Under the pieces are notes generated by a model. The model was not told the origin of the DNA. It made no database searches and worked only from the letters and a program-made list of their open reading frames with translations. From Pseudoalteromonas aliena SW19 (lineage in GTDB: Bacteria > Pseudomonadota > Gammaproteobacteria > Enterobacterales > Alteromonadaceae), in NCBI RefSeq assembly GCF_014905615.1, contig NZ_AQGU01000029.1:124001-188000 (forward strand): a DNA stretch of 64,000 nt, written 5' to 3'. Made by a program: the position numbers and the translations under genes. Below, piece after piece: positions 36,300 to 45,518 of this stretch (positions are counted from its first letter, which is position 1; each line of letters begins with the position of its first letter).

Positions 36300-38963
36300 A
36301 TGTCAAAATCAATCTTTAAAAAGGGGATGCTAGCAAGCTCGATAGCCTTAATCCTCACAAGTGGCACTTCAGCAATGGCAGCAGAGCAAGTTTCTTCGGT
36401 AGCTGAAAGTGATATAGAGGTTATTGAGGTTAAAGGGATCCGCAGTTCCCTTAAAGAGAACATTAATGCTAAGCGTTTTTCGTCTAATGTTTCTGACGTC
36501 ATCACTTCTGAAGATATTGGCAAGTTTCCTGATAAAAATGTAGCTGAAACGCTTTCACGTATTACAGGCGTTGCCGTAAGCCGTGAGTTTGGTGAAGGCG
36601 AAAAAGTAAGTATTCGTGGCGCTGGACCTAAATACAACCGTACTTTATTAAATGGACAAACGGTAGGCACCGCAGATTGGTTTATTCTCGATGAAGCCAA
36701 CCGCAGCTTTAACTACACCATGTTGCCTTCGGTTATTGTTAAAAGCTTAGAGGTGAATAAATCACCGGTGGCAAGTATTGATGAAGGCTCAATTGGTGGA
36801 ACGATCGTACTGCGAACGCGTCGCCCATTGGAAATGGATGCTAATTCTGTAAGTTTATCGCTTGAAGGGCAATACTCAGAAACCTCTGAAGAAACAGACC
36901 CTCAACTGGCGGGTATGTACTCATGGAAAAATGAGGATGAGAGTTTTGGTGTTATGGTCTCGGCGGTAAAACAAGAACGTAATTTAGAGCGTCAAGGTTT
37001 TGAAGTTCTGGGTTGGGTTGAAAGTGCCGATGATAAGTACAGCGTCCCTCGCAACATTGGTGCACCTAAATTTGTACAAAGCCGCGAGCGTGAAACTATT
37101 TTTGCGACGTTGCAATATGCACCTACCGATAGCTTGTTAATGACACTTAACTACCTTGATTCAAAAATGGATGTTGATAATCAAAATTCAAATTTAATTA
37201 ACTTCGCTTTTGGTGACCGTGCAGAGATTATTGCTAACGCAACAAAAATTGAAAACGGGGCTATTTTAGCATCAAGTGCAGGTGGTAATTATGCCTATAA
37301 CTTTATTAACCGTGTTTCAAGTACGCAAACAGATCAGCTGCATTTAGACGTAGATTATCAAGGTGATGGGTACAGCCTAAATGTTGAATTAGGTAGAACA
37401 GAAGCTAAGGGCGGCACGTATCGAGAAACGTCATGGGAATATGTCGCTGTAGGCGCAGGCTATGAATATGACTTAACGGGTACACCGAATGTTAATGTGG
37501 GCGTTAATCCAGCTGATGGAAATAACTTTGCGGCGGGTTGGATTTGGGGTGGTGCTAAACCGACGACGGATGAAGAAACATTTGCACAAGCCGATTTAAC
37601 ATTTGATGTTGAGTTTGGCCCATTCACAGCAATTAAAACAGGCGTAAAATATCGCCAAGCAGAGCGTACTCAAGGTCGTCATGCTTATAGCTGGCATGCT
37701 CCTTTTGCGGACGGTGGCCCTGATTCAGATCATTATTTAGATCATATTTTTGATAGCTGTCCAACACTTGCTGCGTGTGGTTTAGACGCTAACGGTGCAA
37801 TTTCAATCGATGCGGGTGTAACGGGTAATATTACTCAACAGGTTTCACATAATCGCGGATTAATGGAAGATATTGCTTTTAATGGCTTAAATGGTGTGTC
37901 AGCTGCGTATGCAATTCATGATAATTTAGCCGAAATTTGGGAAGTAAAAGAAGATATTTTAGCGCTGTATGTGCAAGGTGATTTTTCGGGTGACGGTTAC
38001 AGAGGTAATGTGGGTTTGCGCCATGTGAGCACAGATCAAACATCGTATGGGTACGAGTTCTCAGGTGATTCATGGGGTTTAAATACAATTAATGGTGATT
38101 GGTTAACACCTAAAGTATTAAACTGGGTGAGCCAAGATAACGATTATTCAGAGTTTTTACCTAGCTTTAATATCGCCTTTGATTTAACGGATGAGCAAGT
38201 GTTTCGTGTCGGCGCTGCGCGCGTAATGGCTCGTCAAAATTGGGCCGATATTTCATCTTCAGAAACATTTGGATCGTTAACGGGCGGCCGAGGAACGGGG
38301 AGCAGAGGTAATCCAAATCTTGCTCCAACGATTGCAAACCAATTCGATCTTTCGTGGGAATGGTACTACGACGATGCTTCAATGTTGTCAGTGGCTTATT
38401 TTGCTAAAGATTTAAGCTCTTTGCGTTCAACGGTAACCGTGACTGAAGACCGCTACGATCAAGAAAACGATGTATTTGTTCCTGTTGATTTTGCTCAGCC
38501 TGGTAATGGTCTCGGTGGTTCAATCCAAGGTATTGAACTTGGCTTACAACATGACTTTGGTGGTTTTGGGGTTTCGGCAAACTATACCTACACAGATGCG
38601 AGTGCGGATGAAGAACGCGATATTAGCAAAGCAGGCACTGGTTTAGTTGAAGGCACCTCAAAAAACATGCTTAACCTTATGGCGTTTTATGAAAACGACG
38701 ATTATCAAGCACGTATTATGTATAACTTCCGCAGTGATTGGTATAAAGGTCTGCACTTTAATGGTGATGAGCTATTTAATGACAGTTTTGGTCAGTGGGA
38801 CGCTAGCGCATCTTATAACGTCAACCAGTACGTTACTTTAACCTTAGAAGCGGTTAATTTAACTGACGAAGAGATTGTTGAATACAATACTAACGAAGAG
38901 CGAATTATGTCGATTTATTCAAATGGACGTCGATATGTTGCGGGTATAAGAGTTAATTTTTAA
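36300..38963 (+). CDS. TonB-dependent receptor for chito-oligosaccharides/GlcNAc
   Basis: The 887-residue product has a signal peptide (LASSIALILTSGTSAMAAEQ), a TonB box-like IEVIEVKGIRSSLKE and a plug (FPDKNVAETLSRITGVAVSR, VSIRGAGPKYNRTLLNGQTV). A long barrel follows, ending in YVAGIRVNF. The IRxSL after the TonB box and the SRxxGEG plug motif are typical of alteromonad/xanthomonad sugar receptors. Substrate is inferred from the divergent nagR, tandem NagR-type operators in its promoter and the downstream hexosaminidase. It would bring chitin oligomers to the periplasm. A terminator follows at 38984. Confidence 0.88.
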   Translation: MSKSIFKKGMLASSIALILTSGTSAMAAEQVSSVAESDIEVIEVKGIRSSLKENINAKRFSSNVSDVITSEDIGKFPDKNVAETLSRITGVAVSREFGEGEKVSIRGAGPKYNRTLLNGQTVGTADWFILDEANRSFNYTMLPSVIVKSLEVNKSPVASIDEGSIGGTIVLRTRRPLEMDANSVSLSLEGQYSETSEETDPQLAGMYSWKNEDESFGVMVSAVKQERNLERQGFEVLGWVESADDKYSVPRNIGAPKFVQSRERETIFATLQYAPTDSLLMTLNYLDSKMDVDNQNSNLINFAFGDRAEIIANATKIENGAILASSAGGNYAYNFINRVSSTQTDQLHLDVDYQGDGYSLNVELGRTEAKGGTYRETSWEYVAVGAGYEYDLTGTPNVNVGVNPADGNNFAAGWIWGGAKPTTDEETFAQADLTFDVEFGPFTAIKTGVKYRQAERTQGRHAYSWHAPFADGGPDSDHYLDHIFDSCPTLAACGLDANGAISIDAGVTGNITQQVSHNRGLMEDIAFNGLNGVSAAYAIHDNLAEIWEVKEDILALYVQGDFSGDGYRGNVGLRHVSTDQTSYGYEFSGDSWGLNTINGDWLTPKVLNWVSQDNDYSEFLPSFNIAFDLTDEQVFRVGAARVMARQNWADISSSETFGSLTGGRGTGSRGNPNLAPTIANQFDLSWEWYYDDASMLSVAYFAKDLSSLRSTVTVTEDRYDQENDVFVPVDFAQPGNGLGGSIQGIELGLQHDFGGFGVSANYTYTDASADEERDISKAGTGLVEGTSKNMLNLMAFYENDDYQARIMYNFRSDWYKGLHFNGDELFNDSFGQWDASASYNVNQYVTLTLEAVNLTDEEIVEYNTNEERIMSIYSNGRRYVAGIRVNF

Positions 38964-38983
38964 GTTAGTAAAGTAGTGTAACT

Positions 38984-39008
38984 AAAAGCCGAGTTTAACT
39001 CGGCTTTT
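38984..39008 (+). terminator. Terminator after the chito-oligosaccharide receptor gene
   Basis: AAAAGCCGAGTT (38984-38995) pairs with AACTCGGCTTTT (38997-39008). The stem is nearly perfect with A and T tails on either side. Confidence 0.85.
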
Positions 39009-39169
39009 ATACCAAACTGCATAAATCTTTGATCAATTTAACGAATTAAATTACACTATAACGTCGTTAAAAATTTTTTATTTAGAACAACTAGATACAA
39101 AAATTTTTGCCTAGTTCTAGCGTAATTTTCTTAACGTTAAATAGACCCCATATATAAGCAGATTGGTAT
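39009..39169 (+). repeat. MITE-like element, ATACCAATT family, diverged copy 3
   Basis: It has the same size and termini (ATACCAA and TTGGTAT) as copies 1 and 2. Within it, CGTCGTTAAAAATT and ATTTAGAACAACTA are conserved while the flanks are changed. It starts at the last base of a terminator and ends 10 bp before another element. Confidence 0.65.
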
Positions 39170-39178
39170 TAGTTACTT

Positions 39179-39318
39179 AACCTGAACGCTGGATAATAAA
39201 TCTATTTCGAGCAGCTATTTTCAGCGCTAACTGCGTTGAATTTACTGGCAATAGGCCAGTTATTGACGCGTAAATTCGCCTTGTTTTCACTGAAAATCTC
39301 TTAACCAGAGTTCAGGTT
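39179..39318 (+). repeat. MITE-like element, AACCTGAAC family, copy 1 (140 bp)
   Basis: Termini are AACCTGAACGCTGG and TTAACCAGAGTTCAGGTT. The body (AATAAATCTATTTCGAGCAG, TTTCACTGAAAATCTC) matches the complement of 62460-62656. It has no coding capacity. It lies beside the ATACCAATT element, so the two fill the space between two nag-linked genes. Confidence 0.8.
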
Positions 39319-39356
39319 AATTAAATTAATTCATTTGTGATTGTGGGTATTAAATT

Positions 39357-40403
39357 ATGCGTGCTCTAAAACATGTAGCTATATGGCATAACGTAACGCC
39401 AACACTGTTTCGTAATGAAATTGCTCCACTAGCCGAGCCTGCTATTTTAAAGGGCTTAGTGAACGATTGGCCTATTGTTAAAAAAGCGAAAAAAGACGAA
39501 AAGATACCTCCAGCTCAATTGCCCACATGGTTAGAGTATTTGAGTAGTTTATACGTAGGAGGTGATGTCAGGATGGCTGAAATTAAGCCCTGCGCAAACC
39601 CCCACTTTTCGTATAATGAAGCATTAAATGGGTTTAACTTTAATCGAAAAATAGCCAGTTATGCGCATTTTTTGCAGTTATTGTGCACAAACGCGCAAAG
39701 CATTGAGCAAAATAATCAAGCCGGTGCAGTGGCAATTCAAAGTGCTCCCGTTGCTGATTACTTTAATGAATTTGTACCTCAGCATAGCATGGCGCTGTTT
39801 TCTGATAATCCACAACCACGATTTTGGCTTGGAAATCAATCTACCGTAGTCGCTCATTATGATGACGCTGAGAATATTGCCTGTGTAGTGGCGGGTAAAC
39901 GTAAAGTTACCTTATTTCCTCCACATCAAATTGCTAATTTATATATTGGCTCGCTGGAACATACCCCCGCAGGGGCACCTGTTTCAATGGTAAATTTAGA
40001 TGATCCCGATTTTATTAAGTTTCCTAAATTTAAAGAGGCATTAAATGATGCGCTAATTGCTGAGTTAGAGCCTGGGGATGCGTTATTTATTCCTACGCTT
40101 TGGTGGCATCATGTTGAAGCGTTAAGTGGCATTAATATGCTGGTAAATTATTGGTCAGGTGGATCAATTACTCATACTGATGAGCCTGTGCCAATGGATG
40201 CCATGTTGCTGGCAATATTGACGATTCGCGATTTACCCAAAGCACAAAAAAAAGCATGGCAAGCCTTTTTTAATTATCAAGTATTTGATTACGACCCAGT
40301 ACAAAACCAACATATTCCCGATCAATTTAAAGGGATTTTAAATACCTTAACAGATCAACAAAGAGTGCAAGTTAAGCAATGGCTTATCAAGCAGTTGAGC
40401 TAA
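39357..40403 (+). CDS. Cupin-like (JmjC/cupin_8) protein
   Basis: The 348-residue product has a cupin_8/JmjC-type fold. The Fe-binding triad is visible as HxD in VVAHYDDAENI and a late His in TLWWHHVEAL, within PGDALFIPTLWWHH. CVVAGKRKVTLFPPHQ is typical of FIH-like hydroxylases. These proteins recur next to TonB receptors and sugar-degradation loci in alteromonads, caulobacters and xanthomonads, but the substrate is not established. It is followed by the hexosaminidase gene 21 nt later, so the two probably form an operon. Confidence 0.8.
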   Translation: MRALKHVAIWHNVTPTLFRNEIAPLAEPAILKGLVNDWPIVKKAKKDEKIPPAQLPTWLEYLSSLYVGGDVRMAEIKPCANPHFSYNEALNGFNFNRKIASYAHFLQLLCTNAQSIEQNNQAGAVAIQSAPVADYFNEFVPQHSMALFSDNPQPRFWLGNQSTVVAHYDDAENIACVVAGKRKVTLFPPHQIANLYIGSLEHTPAGAPVSMVNLDDPDFIKFPKFKEALNDALIAELEPGDALFIPTLWWHHVEALSGINMLVNYWSGGSITHTDEPVPMDAMLLAILTIRDLPKAQKKAWQAFFNYQVFDYDPVQNQHIPDQFKGILNTLTDQQRVQVKQWLIKQLS

Positions 40404-40424
40404 TTAAGTACAGTGAGATAACGT

Positions 40425-43118
40425 ATGTCGATGAAATTATTATTAGTTGTTTGTTGCATGGCACTCAGTGTGAGTGCCTGTCAGAGTAATACCGAAAGTA
40501 GACAGCAAAAACAAAGCACTAAATTGAGCCCTGCAACTAACGCAGCCATTGATACCATTGCGCAAAGCTTAGAAATTAAATACCAACAGGTGGATAACCG
40601 GCCCTCGGCACAATGTGACCAGCAAGTGGAAGGGGGCAATTGTTATAAAGCTAATTTACGTTTGAGTACCCATAAAGCAATTAATTCTACGCAGTGGAAA
40701 ATTTACTTTAGTCATATTACGCCCATTCAGAGTATTGAAAGCGAAGAGTTTACAATTAATCACGTCAATGGTGACTTACATGTTATAGAGCCAACCGACA
40801 AATTTACGGGCTTTAAAACAAATGAAACAAAGGTCATTACTTTTTATGCCGATTTTTGGTCGTTGTCAGAAACAGATGCAATGCCTAACTACATCGTGGT
40901 TAACAATAACGACTATGCAAAAGTTGTTAATAGCACCAAAGCCATTATCGATGAAGATACGGGGCTAGAGTTATTACCTTTTGTTATGCCGTATACTGAT
41001 ACTGAGCGCCAGTTCAAACGCACTAAAAATGATAAAACACAAAGGTTAACCGCTGAGCGTTTATATGAGCGAAATAAAAAATATGATTTTTCGTCTTATC
41101 TCACACAAAACCAGCAATCAACCGGTGTTATTGCACAGCAAATCATCCCTACGCCTAGCTATTCTAAGTTTAGTAGTACGCGCACACTTAATATTAGTGA
41201 AGGGCTACACTTTAACTTCAATAATGTTAATAAAAACAAAGTGACTGCAGCTATTAATCGTCTTGAAAAACTAGGCATAAAACGTACAAACAGCGCATTG
41301 GCGATTGATGTTAATCTGCATTTAGTCGCCAATAGCACTGATCCGCAAGGAAGTTATCAGTTAGCGATTAAAGCCGATGCGATAGATATTAATGCGGTTG
41401 ATGAGTCGGGAATTTTTTATGCCATTCAGAGCCTTGCGAGTTTATATAAAGTAGCAAGTGATACCTTGCCTGTTGGTGACGTTAAAGATTTACCTCATTA
41501 CCAATTTAGAGGGATTTTAGTTGATGTAGCGCGTAACTTTCGCGATAAAAACTTTATTTTAAAGTTACTCGATCAAATGGGAGCCTACAAACTCAATAAA
41601 CTCCATTTGCATTTAGGTGACGACGAAGGCTGGCGCTTAGCGATCCCTTCATTGCCTGAATTAACACAAGTGGGATCAAAGCGCTGTTTTGATAAAACAG
41701 AGCAACAATGTTTACTGCCACAACTAGGGGCGGGTGTCGATGCGTCGAGTGAAGCGAATGGTTTTTATTCTGTGGCTGACTATCAAGAAATCCTCAAAGC
41801 GGCGAGTGCGCGCCATATTCAAGTTATTCCTTCATTAGATATGCCAGGGCATTCTCGCGCAGCAATTAAATCGATGACGGCTCGTTATAATAAATACCTA
41901 AAGCAAGGCGACACGCTAAAAGCGGAGCAATTTTTATTACATGATCCGTCTGACACTACGCAATATTCGTCTGTGCAATATTACAACGACAACACTATTA
42001 ATGTGTGTTTAGAGTCTTCTTATGCATTTATTAATGAAGTAATGCAGCAAGTTAAAGCAATTCATAGTGAGGCTAAACACCCTTTAACCCGTTACCATAT
42101 TGGTGCCGATGAAACCGCAGGGGCTTGGGTTTCATCGCCAGCGTGTGCCCAGTATATAAAAAATAATGATTCTGGCATTACTAAGCTAAGTCAGTTGGGA
42201 AGTCACTTTATTGAGCGCATAGCAAATATGCTTGAGAGTATGGATATTGAAACTGCGGCGTGGAGCGATGGTTTATCTCATACTAATTTACACAATATGC
42301 CAGCGGTAGTGCAAGCAAATAGTTGGGGCTTATTAATGTGGAATGGTCACCAGCTAGCCCATCAGTTTGTGAACCAAGATTGGCAAGTGGTATTATCAAA
42401 CCCTGATGTTTTATACTTTGACTTTCCTTATGAAGCAGACCCTAAAGAGCCCGGTTATTATTGGGGTTCGCGCCATATAAATACTGAAAAAGTATTTCAA
42501 TTTATGCCTGATAACCTGCCTGTGCATGCAGAGTTTTGGCTTGATAGAGAAGATAATCCTTACGTAGCAGACGATACACTTAAGTTAGATGAAGCTGGAA
42601 ATATTAAATCTGCGCCATTAATTGCGAATAAGCACGTTTTAGGTATTCAAGGACAATTATGGAGTGAGAATACTCGCACCAATAATATGGCTGAATATAA
42701 ATTGTTTCCGCGTTTACTGTCACTCGCAGAGCGCGCTTGGCATAAAGCAAGTTGGTCAGTGCCTTATAACTATAATGGTTTTGTTTATAGTCAAAATAGT
42801 GACCGCTTTACAAAGCAGTTAGCACAGCTTCGTGATTTTAAATGGCAAACGTTTTCGGCTACCTTGGGACTAAAAGAATTTGCTAAGTTAGAGGCTGAAA
42901 ATATTCATTTTCGTATTCCAAATGTAGGAGCGCAGATAGTAAAAAGCACGCTTTTTGCCAATCTTGCCTATCCAGGCTTTTTGATTGAATACAAAACAGT
43001 CGATGGTCAATGGAGTGACTATAAGCAGCCTGTAAAAGTGGACGCTGATATATGGGTGCGTGCTAAAACTATCTCGGGTAATCGCTTTGGTAGAGCATTA
43101 AAGGTTGCGCACCCTTAG
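40425..43118 (+). CDS. β-N-acetylhexosaminidase (GH20), lipoprotein
   Basis: The 897-residue product has a lipoprotein signal ending in LSVSAC. An N-terminal CHB_HEX-type domain, a GH20b domain and the GH20 TIM barrel follow. The catalytic pair is D562-E563 (HIGADETAGAW); YRGILVDVAR-like FRGILVDVARNFRD and HLHLGDDEGWRL mark the barrel. It is close to chitobiases that release GlcNAc from chitin oligomers in the periplasm or at the membrane. It follows the cupin gene closely and feeds the nagK operon. Its stop codon TAG overlaps the first bases of a MITE-like element. Confidence 0.92.
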   Translation: MSMKLLLVVCCMALSVSACQSNTESRQQKQSTKLSPATNAAIDTIAQSLEIKYQQVDNRPSAQCDQQVEGGNCYKANLRLSTHKAINSTQWKIYFSHITPIQSIESEEFTINHVNGDLHVIEPTDKFTGFKTNETKVITFYADFWSLSETDAMPNYIVVNNNDYAKVVNSTKAIIDEDTGLELLPFVMPYTDTERQFKRTKNDKTQRLTAERLYERNKKYDFSSYLTQNQQSTGVIAQQIIPTPSYSKFSSTRTLNISEGLHFNFNNVNKNKVTAAINRLEKLGIKRTNSALAIDVNLHLVANSTDPQGSYQLAIKADAIDINAVDESGIFYAIQSLASLYKVASDTLPVGDVKDLPHYQFRGILVDVARNFRDKNFILKLLDQMGAYKLNKLHLHLGDDEGWRLAIPSLPELTQVGSKRCFDKTEQQCLLPQLGAGVDASSEANGFYSVADYQEILKAASARHIQVIPSLDMPGHSRAAIKSMTARYNKYLKQGDTLKAEQFLLHDPSDTTQYSSVQYYNDNTINVCLESSYAFINEVMQQVKAIHSEAKHPLTRYHIGADETAGAWVSSPACAQYIKNNDSGITKLSQLGSHFIERIANMLESMDIETAAWSDGLSHTNLHNMPAVVQANSWGLLMWNGHQLAHQFVNQDWQVVLSNPDVLYFDFPYEADPKEPGYYWGSRHINTEKVFQFMPDNLPVHAEFWLDREDNPYVADDTLKLDEAGNIKSAPLIANKHVLGIQGQLWSENTRTNNMAEYKLFPRLLSLAERAWHKASWSVPYNYNGFVYSQNSDRFTKQLAQLRDFKWQTFSATLGLKEFAKLEAENIHFRIPNVGAQIVKSTLFANLAYPGFLIEYKTVDGQWSDYKQPVKVDADIWVRAKTISGNRFGRALKVAHP

Positions 43119-43428
43119 GGTGTGTTGACCTTTCGTGATTAATTTTGCAGCAGGCTGTTTGATATTTAAGCAAGGCAGAGTCTATGGTGTGTGGTTATTT
43201 CCCATAAATAGGCGATAACGCAGCATGAATGCCAAACATCCGCAGCCCTTTGAGCTCGTCTAGAGACGATTAACTCTTTGTTGCTCGATTTTTACTTATT
43301 CTTACAGGGATGGAAGCCATTAGAGTAACGCAGGAGCAGCTACCGAGCCCACTCGATTACAAACTCGCGCCGCGATTAAATCGCCCCTAGATTGAACAAA
43401 TTTCAATCCACAAAGGTCAACACGCCCT
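43117..43428. repeat. MITE-like element, AGGGCGTGTTGACC family, copy 1 (312 bp)
   Basis: Terminal inverted repeats are AGGGTGTGTTGACCTTTC at the left and the complement of AGGGCGTGTTGACCTTTGTG at the right. The inside is non-coding and matches 59363-59628 inverted (GATAACGCAGCATGAAT, GATTAACTCTTTGTTGCTCG). The left end begins on the stop codon of the hexosaminidase gene. Confidence 0.82.
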
Positions 43429-43486
43429 CGGGTGAAAAATACATTAATGGAAGCCATATAAAAAGTTATTTATATGTAAATAATTT

Positions 43487-43504
43487 AATGACAACGCTGT
43501 CATT
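43487..43504. promoter_or_regulatory. NagR-type operator before nagK
   Basis: AATGACAACGCTGTCATT is an 18-bp near-perfect palindrome with the same core as the sites at 36191-36224. It is 107 bp upstream of the nagK start and just before a TATAAG -10-like hexamer at about 43514. It should place the nagK-nagB2-nagA-nagP operon under the LacI-type regulator. Confidence 0.85.
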
Positions 43505-43611
43505 TGTGCTAGTATAAGATTACTAAATTACGATAGAAATTGTTTTATTAGCCGCAGTTCAGGTTATTTAGAGTATTTACGCAGCATGGTCGAATAAGGT
43601 AAGAGGCAAAC

Positions 43612-44517
43612 ATGATCACAGACAATATTAATAAAAATAAACTCTTTATGGGGATCGATGGCGGCGGTACTAAATGTAGGGCAATTATTGTTAATGAATC
43701 GAATGACGTTCTAGGCGAGGGTATAGCAGGGCCTGGAAATCCTTTACATGGTTTTACACAAGCAACAGCATCAATAGAGCAATCCGCGCGTTTAGCGCTA
43801 CAAGATGCAGGTTTAGCTGATATTTCCTTATCAGAAATTACGGCAGGCATTGGTTTAGCGGGTGTAAATTTACCCAGTTTATTGACTCAAATGAATCAAT
43901 GGCATTCTCCGTTTAAAAAAATGTACCTAACTACCGATTTGCTTATTGCGTGTATGGGGGCTCATCAAGGCGAAGATGGCGCCGTTATAATTGCAGGCAC
44001 TGGTTCATGTGGATTTTCATACGTAAATGGGCATGCTTTTATGCTTGGTGGGCATGGTTTCCCGCATGGCGATAAAGGGAGTGGCGCATGGGTAGGCTTT
44101 GTTGCTTGCCAGCATGCGCTTATGGAACTTGATAAGTTAGTGCCCAGTAGTCTTTTAACCACGCAAGTGTTGGCTCATTTAAAGGTAAGTAATGCAGTGC
44201 AATTGGTTGAATTAATAGCGAACAAACCAGCAGCTTATTTTGCACAATTAGCAGCATGTGTTTTTAAATCTGCACAGCAAAATGATGCCGCAGCAATCGA
44301 TATTATTAAAGACGGTGCAAATTATATCAGCGATATAGCACGCGAATTATTAAAGCAAAACCCACCAAGAATTTCATTTATTGGCGGCTTATCTGAATCG
44401 ATAACCACTTGGTTAGATAGCGATATAAAAAGTAAATTAGCAGCGCCTTTGTCAGCACCAGAAATGGGCGCGGTACTTTATGCTAAGCAGCAAATTAACA
44501 ACACTAGGCAGGAATGA
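43612..44517 (+). CDS. nagK: N-acetylglucosamine kinase (BadF/BcrA type)
   Basis: The 301-residue product is an ASKHA-fold kinase: MGIDGGGTKCRAIIV (phosphate 1), AGIGLAGVNL, VIIAGTGSCGF (phosphate 2) and ISFIGGLSESI (adenosine). It phosphorylates GlcNAc on entry to GlcNAc-6-P. This eukaryotic-like kinase replaces PTS phosphorylation in Shewanella and Pseudoalteromonas-type pathways. It is the first gene of the operon behind a NagR-type site and overlaps the nagB2 start region. Confidence 0.9.
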   Translation: MITDNINKNKLFMGIDGGGTKCRAIIVNESNDVLGEGIAGPGNPLHGFTQATASIEQSARLALQDAGLADISLSEITAGIGLAGVNLPSLLTQMNQWHSPFKKMYLTTDLLIACMGAHQGEDGAVIIAGTGSCGFSYVNGHAFMLGGHGFPHGDKGSGAWVGFVACQHALMELDKLVPSSLLTTQVLAHLKVSNAVQLVELIANKPAAYFAQLAACVFKSAQQNDAAAIDIIKDGANYISDIARELLKQNPPRISFIGGLSESITTWLDSDIKSKLAAPLSAPEMGAVLYAKQQINNTRQE

Positions 44518-44519
44518 TA

Positions 44520-45518
44520 ATGTTTCAAACGTTGATGGAAAAAGAAGCGGCGCAAACTCCCCATGTAATTAAAAAACAGTTAATTGCAAACCAACCTTTA
44601 GTCGAAAAAATAGGCCAAAAGCTTCGCGATATAGCCCCAAAAATGGTCATGATTATTGGTCGAGGTTCATCTGATCATGCCGGTGTGTTTGGTAAATATT
44701 TAATTGAAATTGAAGCGGGTATTCCAGTGAGTTCAGCTGCGCCATCGGTGGCCAGCATTTATGGTAAATCAATAAAGTTGCAAGATGCCTTAGTGATTGT
44801 TATTTCACAATCAGGACGCAGCCCCGATATTATTGCCCAAGCAAAAATGGCTAAAAAATCAGGTGCTTATTGTATTGCTCTTGTTAACGATGAAGAGTCT
44901 CCATTACAAGATATTGTTGATGATTTTGTGCCGCTTAAAGCCGGCGACGAAATTTCTGTCGCGGCGACTAAAAGTTACTTAGCAACGCTCTCTGCTTTAG
45001 TTCATATTGTCGCTAATTGGACGCAAAATCAGTCCTTAATTAATGCATTAAATGAGCTGCCACAAGCGCTTAACACAATGATTGATTCGCCCGCGCAACT
45101 GACTCCGCCTGCATTTGCCAAAGTAAGTAATATGGTGGTACTTGCGCGTGGGTTAGGATTTTCTATCTCCAAAGAAATGGCTTTAAAATTAAAAGAAGTA
45201 TGTGCAATTCATGCAGAAGCATTCAGTAGTGCCGAATTTTTGCATGGTCCGGTGACACTCGTCGAACAAGGATTGGTTATTTTAAACTGTGCTGTTGATG
45301 ACGAAACGGCAACCTCACATCAGCAACAAATAGACGAAGTTACGCAACGAGGGGCTGAGATCATTAATTTGAATCAAAATAACATTGTTATCCACCCTCG
45401 TTTAGCGCCATTTTTAATTTTACAGCGTTTTTATTTAGACGTAGCCAAGGTCGCACTAAGTAGAGGCTTTAATCCTGATGAGCCTAAGGGGCTTAAAAAA
45501 GTAACAAGGACGTTATAA
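44520..45518 (+). CDS. nagB2: Glucosamine-6-phosphate deaminase, SIS-type (NagB-II)
   Basis: The 332-residue product is built of two SIS domains without the glutaminase part of GlmS. Marks are IIGRGSSDHAGVFGKYLIE, ISQSGRSPDI, SVAATKSYLATLS and EFLHGPVTLV. This is the NagB-II family that turns GlcN-6-P into fructose-6-P and ammonia. ATG 44514 overlaps the nagK stop (ATGA) and ATG 44520 has better spacing from AGGCAGGA; I prefer the second, which is uncertain. It is the second gene of the nag operon. Confidence 0.9.
   Translation: MFQTLMEKEAAQTPHVIKKQLIANQPLVEKIGQKLRDIAPKMVMIIGRGSSDHAGVFGKYLIEIEAGIPVSSAAPSVASIYGKSIKLQDALVIVISQSGRSPDIIAQAKMAKKSGAYCIALVNDEESPLQDIVDDFVPLKAGDEISVAATKSYLATLSALVHIVANWTQNQSLINALNELPQALNTMIDSPAQLTPPAFAKVSNMVVLARGLGFSISKEMALKLKEVCAIHAEAFSSAEFLHGPVTLVEQGLVILNCAVDDETATSHQQQIDEVTQRGAEIINLNQNNIVIHPRLAPFLILQRFYLDVAKVALSRGFNPDEPKGLKKVTRTL

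Noticed and set aside
36233..36700. 155-codon frame antisense to the start of the TonB receptor gene
   Set aside because: The plus strand has a clear signal peptide and plug domain, so the antisense frame is a shadow.
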